In this document: positions 1 to 10,689 of the stretch, piece by piece
How the letters are laid out: the number at the start of each line of letters is the position of its first letter
Position numbering within the stretch: the stretch's first letter is position 1
From: Cricetomys ansorgei
Lineage: Eukaryota; Chordata; Mammalia; Rodentia; Nesomyidae
DNA length: 64,000 nt
Reading direction: 5' to 3'
NCBI GenBank assembly: GCA_026225945.1
Contig: JAMJFZ010002561.1
Coordinates: forward strand, 1-64,000
Position numbers and translations under genes: made by a program
The notes under the pieces: model-generated
Told to the model about the DNA's origin: nothing
The model's database searches: none
The model's input: only the letters and a program-made list of their open reading frames with translations

Positions 1-291
1 TTTCTGGAAGTAAGACTTATTGAAATAAAAATGATAAATAAAAATATGTTCTGGGTTGAAAGGAGTGAGCTGCATGCTGATACTTTTCTGTTTCATTCGC
101 TCTAAACATGTCATCAATCTCCCTGCTTAGTCGCCGTGCAGCCAGGTGTTCAGAATCACAGGGGACCAAAAAGAGTTAGTTCTTAGTGAGTAGGGGAAAT
201 AAAAAAGTTGCTTCAGACAGGGCTTATGTATATGAAAAATACAGCCTCACTGAACTGAATCCCCCCTCCCTTTCCTTCCTCTTCTCCCCAG
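1..291 (+). other. Grm8: 3' end of the intron preceding the first coding exon of Grm8
   Basis: Non-coding, AT-rich sequence that ends in a strong splice acceptor. A pyrimidine tract of about 30 bases (260-289) is followed by CAG ending at 291. A branch-point-like CTCAC lies at 246-250, with its A about 42 bases before the exon. I see no repeat or ORF of interest. Assignment as an intron rather than a promoter is inferred from the acceptor and from general knowledge that GRM8 has 5' non-coding exon sequence upstream of its first coding exon. Confidence 0.7.
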
Positions 292-324
292 GAATAGGCC
301 GGCTACAGGGCTGAATTCAAGGTC

Positions 325-390
325 ATGAGCTGTCAACCCCCATCCCAACATCAGAACCTCAGATGTTATTCTAATCTGTTTCCAAGCTGA
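325..390 (+). CDS. Upstream ORF 1 in the Grm8 5'UTR (21 codons)
   Basis: ATG at 325 with G at -3, closed by TGA at 388-390, wholly upstream of the main start. A four-codon-scale ORF (ATG 363, stop by 374) overlaps it in another frame. No recognisable peptide. It matters only as a possible modulator of scanning ribosomes, and only if transcripts include this 5'UTR segment. Confidence 0.4.
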   Translation: MSCQPPSQHQNLRCYSNLFPS

Positions 391-486
391 CTTTCTGTGG
401 AATAAACTTGAACTGAAGGCCTGTTGGAAATTCACTGTGACTTTCAAATCGAGAAAACTTGCTGAAATCCCCAGAGCCTTTCCCCC

Positions 487-552
487 ATGGGCCCTGATGG
501 TAGCCTCCAGAAGGTGCAGCCTCAGGTGGTCCCCCTTCCGCGGCAAGAATAA
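487..552 (+). CDS. Upstream ORF 2 in the Grm8 5'UTR (21 codons)
   Basis: ATG at 487 (C at -3, G at +4, so a moderate context) to TAA at 550-552, ending 38 nt before the main ATG. The peptide has no recognisable family. Spacing of this size gives little room for reinitiation at 591. Confidence 0.4.
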   Translation: MGPDGSLQKVQPQVVPLPRQE

Positions 553-820
553 ACTTTGGGTCTTTGATTGCGATACCACCTGTGGAGAAAATGGTATGCG
601 AGGGAAAGCGCTCCGCCTACTGCCCTTGCTTCTTCCTCTTGACTGCCAAGTTCTACTGGATCCTCACAATGATGCAAAGAACTCACAGCCAGGAGTATGC
701 CCATTCCATTCGGGTGGATGGGGACATCATTTTGGGGGGTCTTTTTCCCGTCCATGCAAAGGGAGAGAGAGGGGTGCCTTGTGGGGAGCTGAAGAAGGAA
801 AAGGGAATCCACAGGCTTGA
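497..820 (+). CDS. Upstream ORF 3 overlapping the Grm8 start out of frame (107 codons)
   Basis: ATG at 497 (C at -3, G at +4) opens a frame that reads through the main ATG at 591 in another frame and stops at 820, well inside the receptor coding sequence. An overlapping uORF of this kind cannot reinitiate at the main start, so its use would lower receptor output. The second half is forced by the overlapping Grm8 codons, so its length is not evidence for a functional peptide. Confidence 0.4.
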   Translation: MVASRRCSLRWSPFRGKNKLWVFDCDTTCGENGMRGKALRLLPLLLPLDCQVLLDPHNDAKNSQPGVCPFHSGGWGHHFGGSFSRPCKGRERGALWGAEEGKGNPQA

Positions 821-1100
821 GGCCATGCTTTATGCAATCGACCAGATCAACAAGGACCCCGATCTCCTCTCCAATATCACTCTGGGTGTCCGGATCCTTG
901 ACACATGCTCCAGGGACACCTACGCTTTGGAGCAGTCGCTGACCTTCGTGCAGGCATTAATAGAGAAAGACGCATCCGACGTGAAGTGTGCTAATGGAGA
1001 TCCACCCATATTCACTAAGCCCGACAAGATTTCCGGTGTCATAGGTGCTGCAGCGAGCTCCGTGTCCATCATGGTGGCTAACATTTTAAGACTTTTTAAG
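591..1100 (+). CDS. Grm8: Metabotropic glutamate receptor 8, N-terminal 170 codons (partial: first coding exon only)
   Basis: Start of a class C GPCR that binds L-glutamate and couples to Gi/o, acting mainly as a presynaptic autoreceptor (family knowledge). The start at 591 has a good Kozak context (A at -3, G at +4) and begins MVCEGKR, as in known mGlu8. Residues about 1-33 include a hydrophobic signal peptide ([12 protein letters not shown]). The Venus-flytrap domain follows. Visible landmarks are Cys64 and Cys106 (the expected disulfide pair), Cys133, Lys71 and Arg75 (equivalent to mGlu4 Lys74/Arg78, which contact the glutamate carboxylate), Asn95-Ile-Thr (an N-glycosylation sequon) and Ser156 in the GAAASSVS loop (equivalent to mGlu4 Ser159). 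The exon ends in phase 0 after Lys170. Position 10 is Tyr, where I recall Ser in human. The rest of the receptor, about 740 residues of a roughly 908-residue protein, lies beyond the window. No stop or frameshift breaks this part. mGlu4 and mGlu7 are less likely because the N-terminus matches mGlu8. Confidence 0.97.
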
Positions 1101-3417
1101 GTAGGTAAAGACGTTGCCTTTCCAACCGCTGGGAAGAGAGCAGCGATCTTTGTGACTCTAAACGTGGGTTTAGAAAACAGGGGAGATGAAGATGTCCGTA
1201 GACCCTGTCTGTGTCACTGGGTTTCTCAAATGGGACATTCTGTGTCTGGGTTTCTGTCCATGTCACTTTCATTTCTTTAGTTATGATTAGTCCTGACTGT
1301 GTTCTCCCAAAGACAATGTTGGTAAGTTCTGTGAAGTGTTTGGTTCTTATCGTCATGGAATAACCTCGGCAGGGACGCTCCCTTTAAGTCAAAGCAATCA
1401 TCTTTAGAGAATAATAAACCCTTAGCACACTGATCACACAGAACACTTCCTTTCCACTTGAGGTACGTGTGAGAGGATTTTTGGTGAGACTTCTTCAAGG
1501 TGGGAAGCTCTGTTATGACAAAAAATTCCTCTGTGAAGAAACAGTATTTATTACTAATGTGTAGATGGGAGTGACACTCTAGGAGATAAGATAGCCATAA
1601 AGTTGTCAGGCTTATTATAACTCGAATAGAGCAGAACCTCATTAATTCAGAATACTGTGATGTAGACTGGAAATAATTACATATAATTCTTCTTGAGTTA
1701 ATAGTTCAAATTTTTGCAGGAAGAAATCAAGACATTTTGATTTAGACTTGATAATCTATTATCTGTACACTTTCTTTATAATATTGACTAAAATTGCCAA
1801 TATAAAATAATATATGTGAAAACACTTTGAAAGTAAAAAGAGCCATGAAAGCAAAGTTATTGTAACTTACCATTTTATTAACTTTCTCATCTTATTTATT
1901 AATGCCCATTATGTAGTCTTTTGAAATAGACACAATTTTTTAAAATGAAAATACTTTTCACTCTGATTTCTTACTGTGCGGGACTTGACTTTTCCAACTG
2001 AGCCTGAATGAATGAGGCTTCATTTTATATTATAAAAAACTATTCCTGTGCATATCAGATTTCAAGTTGGACTGAGGACAGAGTGACCAAAAGGGACAGG
2101 GTGATGGAAAACTTCACAAAAAAAGACAAAAAGGACCAAAATCAAAGGCTTTCTGGTTCGGGAAGATATTTTGGGGGGCAATTTAGTTTGGCCGATGTCT
2201 CATGTTGGAACCCTCTCTGTAACTCCCCAAGAGGTGATATAGCCTCCGTATGACTCCCCTTCGCTCAGAGATGAGCTCTTTTCAGATTGATGGCGTTTCC
2301 TCAAATGGGGAGGCTGCTCTGTCTCTCATAGACAGTGTCTCATGTGTCTCAGGCATTCTGAAGAGGCACAAAAAGTCCCCGGGGAACATGGGAAACATTT
2401 TAGCAAGACATTAGAAGAGTCTCCAGGCAGTGAGAAGACTTGAGATGAGAACCAGTAGCCAGAGGTCTCTCATTCTCCATCTCTGGAAACCTTCAAGAGA
2501 AGCTAGGCAGTTGTAAATGGTGCCTCTAGGGATGGCTACCTACTCCTTCAGAGCCAAGATGCAGAGCCAGTATCCTTCAGGATCTTCCCGCCTGCAGGAT
2601 CTAGGGTTCTTCTGTGGACCCCCCCCCATCCATGCCTCATGGAATTTCCTGCTCATGTGTCGGGTCCAGATAAGTCTTTTCCCCAGCCCTTCTCCTTTCT
2701 CCAGTCCAAGCTCTGTCTTCACTCGTTCTAAAACATTTCTTTTTGAGTTCTTAACTCAGTGATCATCGCTAAGACAAACACACTGTTAGAGAGAGATGAG
2801 GGAAACCTTTGTGATGATCTTCCCCCTCCTGGGATCTTCTCTGTATACTATAAGTATACTAATGTACATTAATTACCGTTCCTTTCCTCGTAGTTATTTT
2901 TATACACTGGTTTCTCTGTAGTCTGGTTACCTTCCAAAAGCACACAAGGATTTTAAGAGTGGGGTGAAGGAGACAAGGTACTTACTTATCTGACATATTC
3001 AAAGCTTATTTATTTTATTTTTTGTCACAGAATAAACTTATCTACGACAGCAATAATAATACTATATTAGATTGTTGGGTTTCTCCAGTGAGAAAATGCG
3101 GTGGAATGTTCTGGCAGTACCTGGCTGAGCCCTTTGTTTCGGAGGTTCTGGGAGGGAATTTCAGGCCATCTCAAGGCAAGATGGGAGCTTCTGTTTTATA
3201 AAACTGGGCCTGGCTTGTCTCTGCTTGGTTCTTCCCTCATTAGACAATTCTTTTACTAGCTTGGATACTTGTAAAAGGATCCTTTCTGATGGAGTGACTT
3301 ACTCTTGGTCCTTTGAACACAGTCAGTGTTCCAGGACAACTCCAGACAACTCCAGGCCTGCACACTTAGAGTGTCCCCTGGCTACCCATTGATGGACATG
3401 TAGGAGGGAGGTCACTG
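1101..3417 (+). other. Grm8: Start of the large Grm8 intron; donor GTAGGT, then unique AT-rich sequence
   Basis: The intron opens with GTAGGTAAAG. If the donor were skipped, the receptor frame would run only to a stop at 1278-1280. Most of the stretch is AT-rich, particularly 1640-1960, with no repeat that I recognise and no ORF that looks real. Confidence 0.75.
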
Positions 3418-3790
3418 TTGTGGAAGTTGACTTTTAGTTGTGTTTAAAATAATTGTTTTTGTGCACTGTTGGGAAAAGGGATGCATAGGCCTTGACATTT
3501 GTATTGTCTGCAGGTGTGGGGTTTCTGCAGGGGAAGCTTGATTTCTCATGATCTGCACCTGAGGAGTTCAGTATCATAAAAACACCTGAGCTCAGACACT
3601 CAGGGTTCCACTGTCGAGATGGCACTGTCCATGATGGCGGTTCCCTCTACTGAGGTCTGGCAGGGTTTGAGCCTATGATTATGCCTTCCTGTCTTCCTTG
3701 GTGAGCTGCCATAGCAGCACACAACTACAAATGGTGTACCAATATAAGGCAGGACATCACACCAGCTAATCCAACTTGGAGACAAGACTC
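3418..3790 (+). mobile_element. Dispersed LTR-like repeat, family 1, copy 1
   Basis: Shares a colinear pattern with copies at about 28,880-29,235 (plus) and 52,505-52,855 (minus): GCACTGTTGGG near the start, TTGTATTGTCTGCAGGTG, TGATCTGCA, a poly(A)-signal-like ATAAAAACACCTGA, then GGTTCC..CTGAGGTC and a GAGC(C/T)GCCATAG motif. A single conserved poly(A)-like signal in a unit of 350-400 bp suggests a solo LTR. Exact ends and the family name are not determined. Copies 1 and 3 also match upstream of GCACTG, so the unit probably begins around 3,420. Confidence 0.55.
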
Positions 3791-4019
3791 TCAGAGTCCA
3801 GTAAAGTATGCTCAGGGAAGCTCCTAGAGGACAGAAATTACATATTTGTAAAAAGAATGAGTACTGAAGGAAGAGGAGAGTGAGGAAGGAAATAAGCCCC
3901 TATGAAAAGAAAAGGCTGTGAAATTAATAAACGAGGAAAAAAACCTCCAAGGTGAGATAAAGCATTCAACAGGGAGCAGGAAATAGCAAGGTTCTTACTG
4001 CTTTTCCTGAGCATGGAGC

Positions 4020-4970
4020 TGACGCTCCCTCCGGTCCCTGGTGGTAGCATATTTTCTGATAGCTGTGTTGTATTGTGTGAAGCTCAAGATGTTGTATTTG
4101 AGATCTATGGAAGGGGTTGTATGTTTCTCCTTAGTGGTGGTGTCAAACACACAGAATGTTTCAACTGGAGATTCTTCCCAGTGGTCCAGGACCTGCTTGC
4201 TGTTGTGGAAGCAGCAGGTGGGAGCAAAAAAGCCACTTAGTTAAACTGACCAGTTTTTTAAAAAAATTTTTAAATTTATTTTTATTTATTTTTTCTGCAA
4301 ATCCAACTAAGAAAGACAAGTGGTCCAGGCACTGGTGATAGTGATGAGGACTCCACCCCATAAGGGAACCCTTCCTGCAGACAAGCTTAATAGTTGTTTT
4401 TCCAGCAAACTAGACTCTATCTTAAATCTGGAAACTGTTTCCTAAGGGTCAGCACATAGAAGCTGTCTTCCAGAACTGACCTGAGTTTGTATCTCGTGCT
4501 GGCAGCCAGACTTGGTACTGTAAGAGCCACCCAGGTGTTACTAGGTTTGAAGGCATGAAGGGGTCATGGAGAGCTGCTGAGACTTGGCACTATGAGAGGT
4601 CAGGAGAAGCCATTGTTAAAAGTGCAGCCTCTGTAGTAGTTGAAGGCCCACATTGAAGGGGTCATGCAGACAAGTTGAGGCTTGGCACTATGATGAAAGC
4701 CCAGGAGAGGCTATTGGTGAAAGTGCAGCCCAGTTGCAGCAAGGGACTCCAGTGTTCTAGAGATGCCAGTACCATGGGATCACCATCAAGAACAGCAGCA
4801 GTAGTGAAATGAAGCCAGCTGGAGCCTGAAGGACAAGCTGTATGTGCTGCAGAGGGCAGAGCCAAGGGGAACAAGGGCTCATGTCCCTCGGGTATGTTGG
4901 GAGTGCAACTAAGTGCAAAAACTGCAGAATCAGAGTTTAATACTTTGAACTTTATAGAAGCATCACTGCG
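4020..4970 (+). repeat. Possible LTR-like rodent repeat with an internal ~99-bp duplication
   Basis: Two related segments (about 4,557-4,627 and 4,656-4,731) both carry AAGGGGTCATG, then CTTGGCACTATGA, then AAAGTGCAGCC. They are offset by about 99 bp, which shows a diverged tandem duplication. The surrounding purine-rich, GC-richer sequence is compositionally unlike the flanking intron and resembles a degraded rodent retroelement LTR. I cannot name the family, and the outer limits are approximate. Confidence 0.35.
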
Positions 4971-5453
4971 CGCGTGCGTGCGCGCACGCACACACAGACA
5001 CACATACACACACACAGAGGAACACACGAATGCACACAAACGCATACACACATGTTTATGCACACACACAAGCATATGCTCACACACACATGCATGCGCA
5101 CACACCTACACACACACCCCACACACATGTGCACACACACACAGCACACAACACAATACACAACAGAAGCATGCACACATACACATACACACATGTGTAT
5201 GCACACACAAGCACATGCTCACACACACGTGCATATACACACAACACACACACATACACATATTCACACACAGACACACACACATGTGTATGCACACACA
5301 AGCACATGCTCACACACACGTGCATATACACACAACACACACACATACACATACACACACAGACACACACACATGTGCACACACACAGGCACACATATAT
5401 GTGTATACACACATACAAGCACATGCTCATACACGCACACACATGCACACACA
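4971..5453 (+). repeat. Complex (CA)n block with a 91-bp higher-order unit
   Basis: About 480 bp of CA-rich sequence interrupted by TG-, GC- and AT-containing variants. A segment starting ACATGTGTATGCACACAC occurs at 5,191 and again at 5,282 with near-identical downstream sequence, giving a 91-bp tandem unit inside the microsatellite. It starts with an alternating purine-pyrimidine GCGCGTGCGTGCGCGC run at 4,969-4,985, a Z-DNA-prone composition. All long reading frames here are His/Thr or Cys/Val artefacts of the repeat. Confidence 0.9.
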
Positions 5454-6685
5454 GGCTGATGTCAAGCAGAGGGGTTGTCTAGGTGACCCTATAGCAAGTT
5501 AATGGCTCTAGATAATGGTAGCATCAACTAGGTTGATGGGTAACTGTGAAGTAGCTGAGTTCACTCGGATTCTAAGGTATAAATGACACGTCTGGTATTC
5601 CCAACCTCAGGAAACTGAGTTAAACATGGACTTAAACAGAGCTCCACAATCAGGGGTCTTTTGGGAACTTCAACTGAGGCACTCAAAAATGAAATTTGTT
5701 TATTTTTTTAAAAAAGCTCAAGTGGTTTTCCTTCTCTAGAATGTGTCCCATTTTGTTTAAATGGGAGGAAATTGTTTCTCAAAACACTAAGCATGTGTCT
5801 TACTCCGAGTAAAGCTTGATCTTTCTAGGTTAAAGGTGACGCTGATACTGGAGGAATGCACATTAATGTCCACAAAGACACATGGGTTACAAGAGGAAAG
5901 TGTCAGATGCAGTTTCTCCTCCCTGTTTGGCTAGTTAACTTGACCTGAGTTGTTAATTTTCTACCGTTGAAGAGTAGGGCTCAGATAGCCTGTGGCGTAT
6001 CCTTCCAAAGCTATCCAATGAAATGTCCGTGGAAATCATTTGTGTGTGGGCTAGATTATTTCTGTGTGGGTTTGTTCTAGTTATAAATGACTAAAACCAA
6101 CCTTCATGTTAAGTTAGTGAAATACGGAGAATTGTCTCCTTCTCCTGCAAGTCTTTGTCTACTTCACAGTGTTTACAAAGACGTATTTTCCTCCAAGAGA
6201 CTCAGTTGTACCAACTGCTAAAGCCATGTGTCTTGTGAGTTATTTATTGCACATAATGGGTTTTATGAACTGTAAACAATGAAAGGCAAATCTGCCATGT
6301 TCAGGATCACCCAGTTAGGATGGATGGATAAGTGAGCACCCTGGATAAACTCCAGAGGCGTCAATGTCTCATGTACATCCTGTTTGAGAACAAGTAGGCA
6401 ATGGGAGGGGAAAAGTGAGACTCCTTCATACAGTCTCTTAGTTTTTAAGCAACTTTTCCTTGACAAAGAACTCCCCCCTCTTCACAGGAGGCAGATGGAC
6501 ACTGTCTTACTTGGCACTAGTAGTGTCAGACAAGAAAGGGCACTTCAGAGACCTACAACACACATGCAGACTTGTTAATGTCTCCCTCCTCAAAACCCTC
6601 TAAGAGCCACCCTCCCCCTCCACTCGAGGACAAAGGCCTACTTCTGCCATGCAACCTTCTGCTTTGTTTGATTAGGCTTAACCAG
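5454..6685. other. Intronic sequence with no recognised element
   Basis: Mixed-composition intron. I recognise no repeat family, RNA gene or convincing ORF. Confidence 0.6.
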
Positions 6686-6692
6686 GTGTGTG

Positions 6693-6750
<58 letters not shown>
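6686..6750 (+). repeat. (TG)n microsatellite
   Basis: Nearly pure TG dinucleotide run from 6,695 to 6,750, preceded by an imperfect start. Confidence 0.95.
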
Positions 6751-6753
<3 letters not shown>

Positions 6754-6779
6754 CCTATCCTTCCTCTTCTTGGCATTTA

Positions 6780-6952
6780 CCCCACACTATTGTAGTTGTC
6801 TACCTGACTGTATCCCCTGCCCCACCATATATGCAAGCACCAAGAGAGCAGGATCCATTTCTGTGTACTTGATGATTGTATTTGTAGTCGCTAGTCTCAC
6901 CCTGTCTAGGAACCTAATAAACGTGAATGAATGAATGCATGAATGACTGAAT
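6780..6952 (+). mobile_element. L2 LINE 3' end
   Basis: Ends in CTAATAAACGTGAATGAATGAATG, close to the L2 tail (CAATAAATATTTGTTGAATGAATG), and is preceded by an L2-like segment containing CAAGAGAGCAGGATCC. Ancient and diverged, plus orientation. Confidence 0.7.
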
Positions 6953-8412
6953 CAACCATTCCTTCCACTCATCCTGACCTCAAATACTGGAAATCACATT
7001 TACTTAGATAAGAAAATAACATCAATTTTTTTTTCTGCTTATGCTCTTAGGAAAAGAAGCAGAAGGAGGAGAGGAGAAAGGAGAAAGCTGTGTCTAGGGA
7101 GTTCCCATGTTCACAGGCTTCCTCGCACTCCTGCCCATCCACTCCTTCTGTAGATAGACTTAAAACTGAAAGTTAAACCAGTTATGTACATGGGTGCGTT
7201 CTCATTTTGGAAGATTTAAGCAACAAATTGTAGTCTGAAGTGGAAAGAGCCTACTTCCTGGCATGTATGCTAATAAACTGACACACGCAGGCATGATTTT
7301 ATCTATAAGTATGCCCGGTGCCGTTCTTTTCTACTTAATATTCCGTGTTGGTTAATGTCAGCCTGCTTTGTGATTCCCAGTTCTGCAAGTCAGAATTACC
7401 TGGATAGATGGCTGCTCAAACTCTTACCTAATACCAAGAAACTGGGCAAAGCCTTACCTGCATATGTCTTAAAATATTCCTAGGTGATGCTGTGTTGGTC
7501 CAGGATTGGGGAGTTACAAGACTTTCGCCCTTCATTTTAGTGGCTAGCGGGTTTTAATTATGGATAGAACATAATTTACTTTTATAAGTTCTTGATAGGG
7601 AAGTAATCAGAGATTATTCCTTTCTATTTCATTTGAAAAACTCTTATAACAATGCCAGGGCCTGACCAAGCGGTATTACTCTAGAGGGAATTTTTGCATC
7701 ATAGGACCAGCAAGAAGGCTGCATTGTGAATAACCAAGCTGTCTCACAGGGCACAGGCATGTGCCACAGACCAAGGCTCTTTACAACATGTAGTAACTTA
7801 GAACCAGTGTCCTGGTCCGATGCCCGGCTGAGGAAGGAGCATCGTGGTTCCTGTTTTTTGAAATAGATTTTTAATCTTGGTTGAATTTAAATCTTTTCTT
7901 ACTTCCCTTTTCAAAAGCCCAAAATCCTACAGTGAATACCAAAGACATCTTAAGAGCTTACTTAGTGATCAATGCCTATCTTTTGGCCTCTTTGAGCAAT
8001 GAGAATGTTTAAAAAGTAGTGAAAAGGCTTTCTAGGAGAATGGTCGGTGATTAGATAAAATACTACTTTTTTTGTTTGTTTAAGAAGTAGTTGGCAAACC
8101 TTTCTAGAAAAAGTTAGAGCAGAGGTAAATAAATAAATAAATCTGTAAAAGGAAAGTACTTTTTTTTTTTTTAAACTCATTTTCCCTAAAGATGGCAATT
8201 AAAAAAAAAATTTATTTTGAAGACTTTATTTATCTATATTCCAGCCAGTTTTGGGTTTATAGAAAAACTAAAGCTTGCAGTGATTTTATTTGGCTCTCAG
8301 CACAGGTGTCTTTCATAGATTTTGTCTTTATTTTATTTATTTTTTATTAACAACCAAAGGCTGCCTCTTCTAGGAAGCCTTCAACTCTGGAGGCTGCCTT
8401 GTGGCTCTGGTT
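6953..8412. other. Intronic sequence with a possible MER5-type remnant at about 7,375-7,515
   Basis: Mostly unclassified. At 7,391-7,405 a CAGAATTACCTGG motif, and about 90 bases later AGGTGATGCTGTGTTGGTCC, have the order and spacing of a MER5 hAT element, but the terminal repeats are not clear. Short A/T tracts occur at 8,128-8,210. Confidence 0.45.
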
Positions 8413-8597
8413 CAGTGACTCTCAAACTCAGCTTGCATCAAAATCACCCTGGGGCCTTGTTGAAACATAGATTGCTGAGCCCACCTTTGGGGTTTCTGAT
8501 TCAGTAGGTGCAGGAACGATCTGAAAACTGGTATTTCTAAAGGTTCCCAAGTGTTGCTGAGCTGGCTGTTTCCACAGCCATGCTTTGAGAACCAGTG
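8413..8597 (+). mobile_element. MER5A hAT-Charlie non-autonomous DNA transposon
   Basis: Nearly full-length (185 bp). The 5' terminus CAGTGACTCTCAAACTC and the 3' terminus GCTTTGAGAACCAGTG form imperfect inverted repeats matching MER5A. The interior keeps CATCAAAATCACCCTGG, GATTGCTGAGCCCACC and TTTCTGATTCAGTAGGT. The expected 8-bp target duplication is eroded (CTCTGGTT versus CTCCACAT share only CTC). Confidence 0.9.
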
Positions 8598-8605
8598 CTC
8601 CACAT

Positions 8606-9969
8606 GAATTGCTTGCCGGCTGACTTAGCAAGTCAAAGGAAGCAAGACAGAAATGAGATTTAACCATGCTCTGTCAGAGCAGCCCTTTCGTCTTTTGACT
8701 CCTACCTGGCTAGTCTTCCTTTCTTACCGGTCATATTCATGGCAGCTGCTGTAGGGAACTATTTTTAATTGTGTGATCCTTTGGAAGTTGTGTTCCTTAC
8801 TAAATAATGCACAGCTCGGAAGTCATGATCAGTGTCGTGGTCTCTTAAACATGATTTTGAAAGCAGGGCCATCCAGATTACCATTTTTACTTATTTTTTA
8901 CCAATGAGATCATGGAGAAAACTGATTTTAAAAACTTAGCTTGTAAGATACACATTAACTGGGGTTGAGAACAGTAAGAAGCAAAGAGGGTATGATTTGT
9001 CTCAGCTCCCAGCAATTTGTCTTCAGGAACCCTGACAGCTACCTCCAGATTTCCATTATGCAACAGGATTGCAAATACCACTCCGCAGCAGTCTTAATCA
9101 ATAGAGGGTCACCAGAAGCTCTCCTTCCCCCATGGTGGGGAAAAGGCCCATTTATCCATTTAATTGGTATTAACACATAATCTGGCAAAAGAAGGAAACA
9201 TCTTTCTTAGCTGCAATGGGGGACTTTCCTACTCCAGGCATTCTTAGGAACATAAGCGTATGTGACAAACACTTGGTTAGATACAGGAGTCTGGGCATGG
9301 CTCTGTCCACAGACACCTTGACCTGTCTCCAGAACCAGGCCAGTCTCTGCAGTTTTCCTGCATTAGGATCTAGAAAACCAACAGGCTGTGTGTTGAGTGA
9401 CAGCCATTAGTGTTCTGAAGTCTCTTCAAGGTTCCTGCTAAGCATCGGGAGGCTGATTTCCCTGCTGTACTGGCTTGTGGGAGCTTTAGTGAAGCCATGG
9501 TCACTTCTCTCTACCTCCCACTCCACAGTGCCACCCAAGGCTCTCCTGGGTTATGTGCGTGGCACATTCTTACAGGAGCAGCTCCCTGTCCCCCTCACCC
9601 GCTTCGGGAGAAAAACTCCAGTTTCGACTGATGTTTACATTATCTCTTACCTTTTGAGTCTAAGCACCTACATTATGACAGTCCCATTCATTACCGTCCT
9701 CAGAGTGTTTGTGCTTATGCTGCTCGTAGAACAGGCGCCACCTCCTGCTTATGCAGATTTCTTATGAATTTATAACTTATAAATATGATCTCTATTATGA
9801 TAATAACCAGCCCATTTAAATGATAGATTGTTATAATGACTTTTCTAGTGATACTTACATTCTTTTGAGTAAAACAGATGAATATGAATATGAAGCACTC
9901 TCTTTCAAAAACATAATATTTTATTAATTCCTTGAGAATTAATATAAATATTATATAATTAATCATAAA
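8606..9969. other. Intronic sequence with no recognised element
   Basis: No repeat family recognised. The stretch 9,760-9,970 is strongly AT-rich. Confidence 0.55.
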
Positions 9970-10265
9970 TGTTATTTTGATCATATTCTCTTTCTACTCC
10001 TCCCCCTGACTCCTCCCAGATTCACTCCCCTCCTTGTCCTTCTGTGTCACCCCTCCCCAGAAGACATTATCACAGCAGAGGTTCTGTCTTTTGGCTTTCA
10101 CAGTCTTTGTCCCCGTCTCTTGAAAGGACACTGATCTAGTCCTGCGAGCTCCACCCTCATGACCTCACATCTTGCAAAGGCCCCACCTCCTGCTCACATT
10201 ACACCGAAGGTTAGAATTTCCAGCGATGAATTTTGGGAACGCACGGCATTCAGTTCATAGCACAA
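9970..10265 (-). mobile_element. Degraded L1-type tail and an ancient repeat remnant
   Basis: At 9,985-10,060 a pyrimidine-rich segment (CTTTCTACTCCTCCCCCTGA) resembles the antisense 3'UTR of rodent L1s. At 10,125-10,262 the order AAGGACACTGATC, CCACCCTCATGACCTCA, AAAGGCCCCACCTCC and GAATTTTGGGAACG recalls a widespread ancient mammalian repeat whose class I cannot fix from memory. Boundaries and the link between the two parts are uncertain. Confidence 0.35.
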
Positions 10266-10689
10266 GGCTTGGTAGAGTGGTGTGGAATTGGGTTGGGCTT
10301 AGAGGAGTGGGTGGGGCCAGGGAGAAGAAAAGACCTTCCAAGCCCAAGAAACCCATACACCTTGACCCGATGTCAGCTCAGTCTAATCTATCAGGAGGCA
10401 GATGTAAGTGGAAAACCTCTAAGCTTCCTCAGGCCATTTCGCTGCTGTGACAAAAAGTCAAAGATTAAGAGTCTCCTAGGAAGATTAAAGGCAAAGCAGT
10501 TGGGAGTATATAGCCCTTGCTTCCGCTGAACATGAGACTGGGAGTCCCAGTTCAAGTCCAAGCCAGTGGGCATGGGGCACCGAGAGGGCAGAATGTTGCA
10601 CCTTAGTAGGTGGAGGGGGTGAGGGACTGTGGGGTTTGAGGAAGGAGCTGTCAAACCCAGGAGACCCCACACCCTTTGTTCTTCGGAAA

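Larger units (their letters stand above)
292..1100 (+). other. Grm8: Grm8 first coding exon (5'UTR segment plus start of CDS)
   Basis: Exon bounded by a polypyrimidine-AG acceptor (AG at 290-291) and an AAG|GTAGGT donor (GT at 1101-1102), 809 nt long. Bases 292-590 are 5'UTR and 591-1100 are coding. An in-frame TAG at 501-503 shows that the coding frame does not extend upstream. The 3' boundary is certain because homology to mGlu8 stops exactly at a consensus donor after the sequence ILRLFK. The 5' boundary is a prediction from the best acceptor upstream of the ATG; transcript data could move it. Confidence 0.8.

Noticed and set aside
564..590. Possible upstream TTG start extending the Grm8 N-terminus by nine residues
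   Set aside because: The ATG at 591 has a good Kozak context and matches the known mGlu8 start, whereas non-ATG initiation has no support here.
1101..1280. Read-through of the Grm8 frame past codon 170
   Set aside because: A consensus donor ends the exon exactly where homology to mGlu8 stops. The extra codons are intron.
4894..5502. Long open frames rich in His/Thr (plus) or Cys/Val (minus)
   Set aside because: They are produced by the (CA)n microsatellite. The frames exist in all registers and have no gene context.
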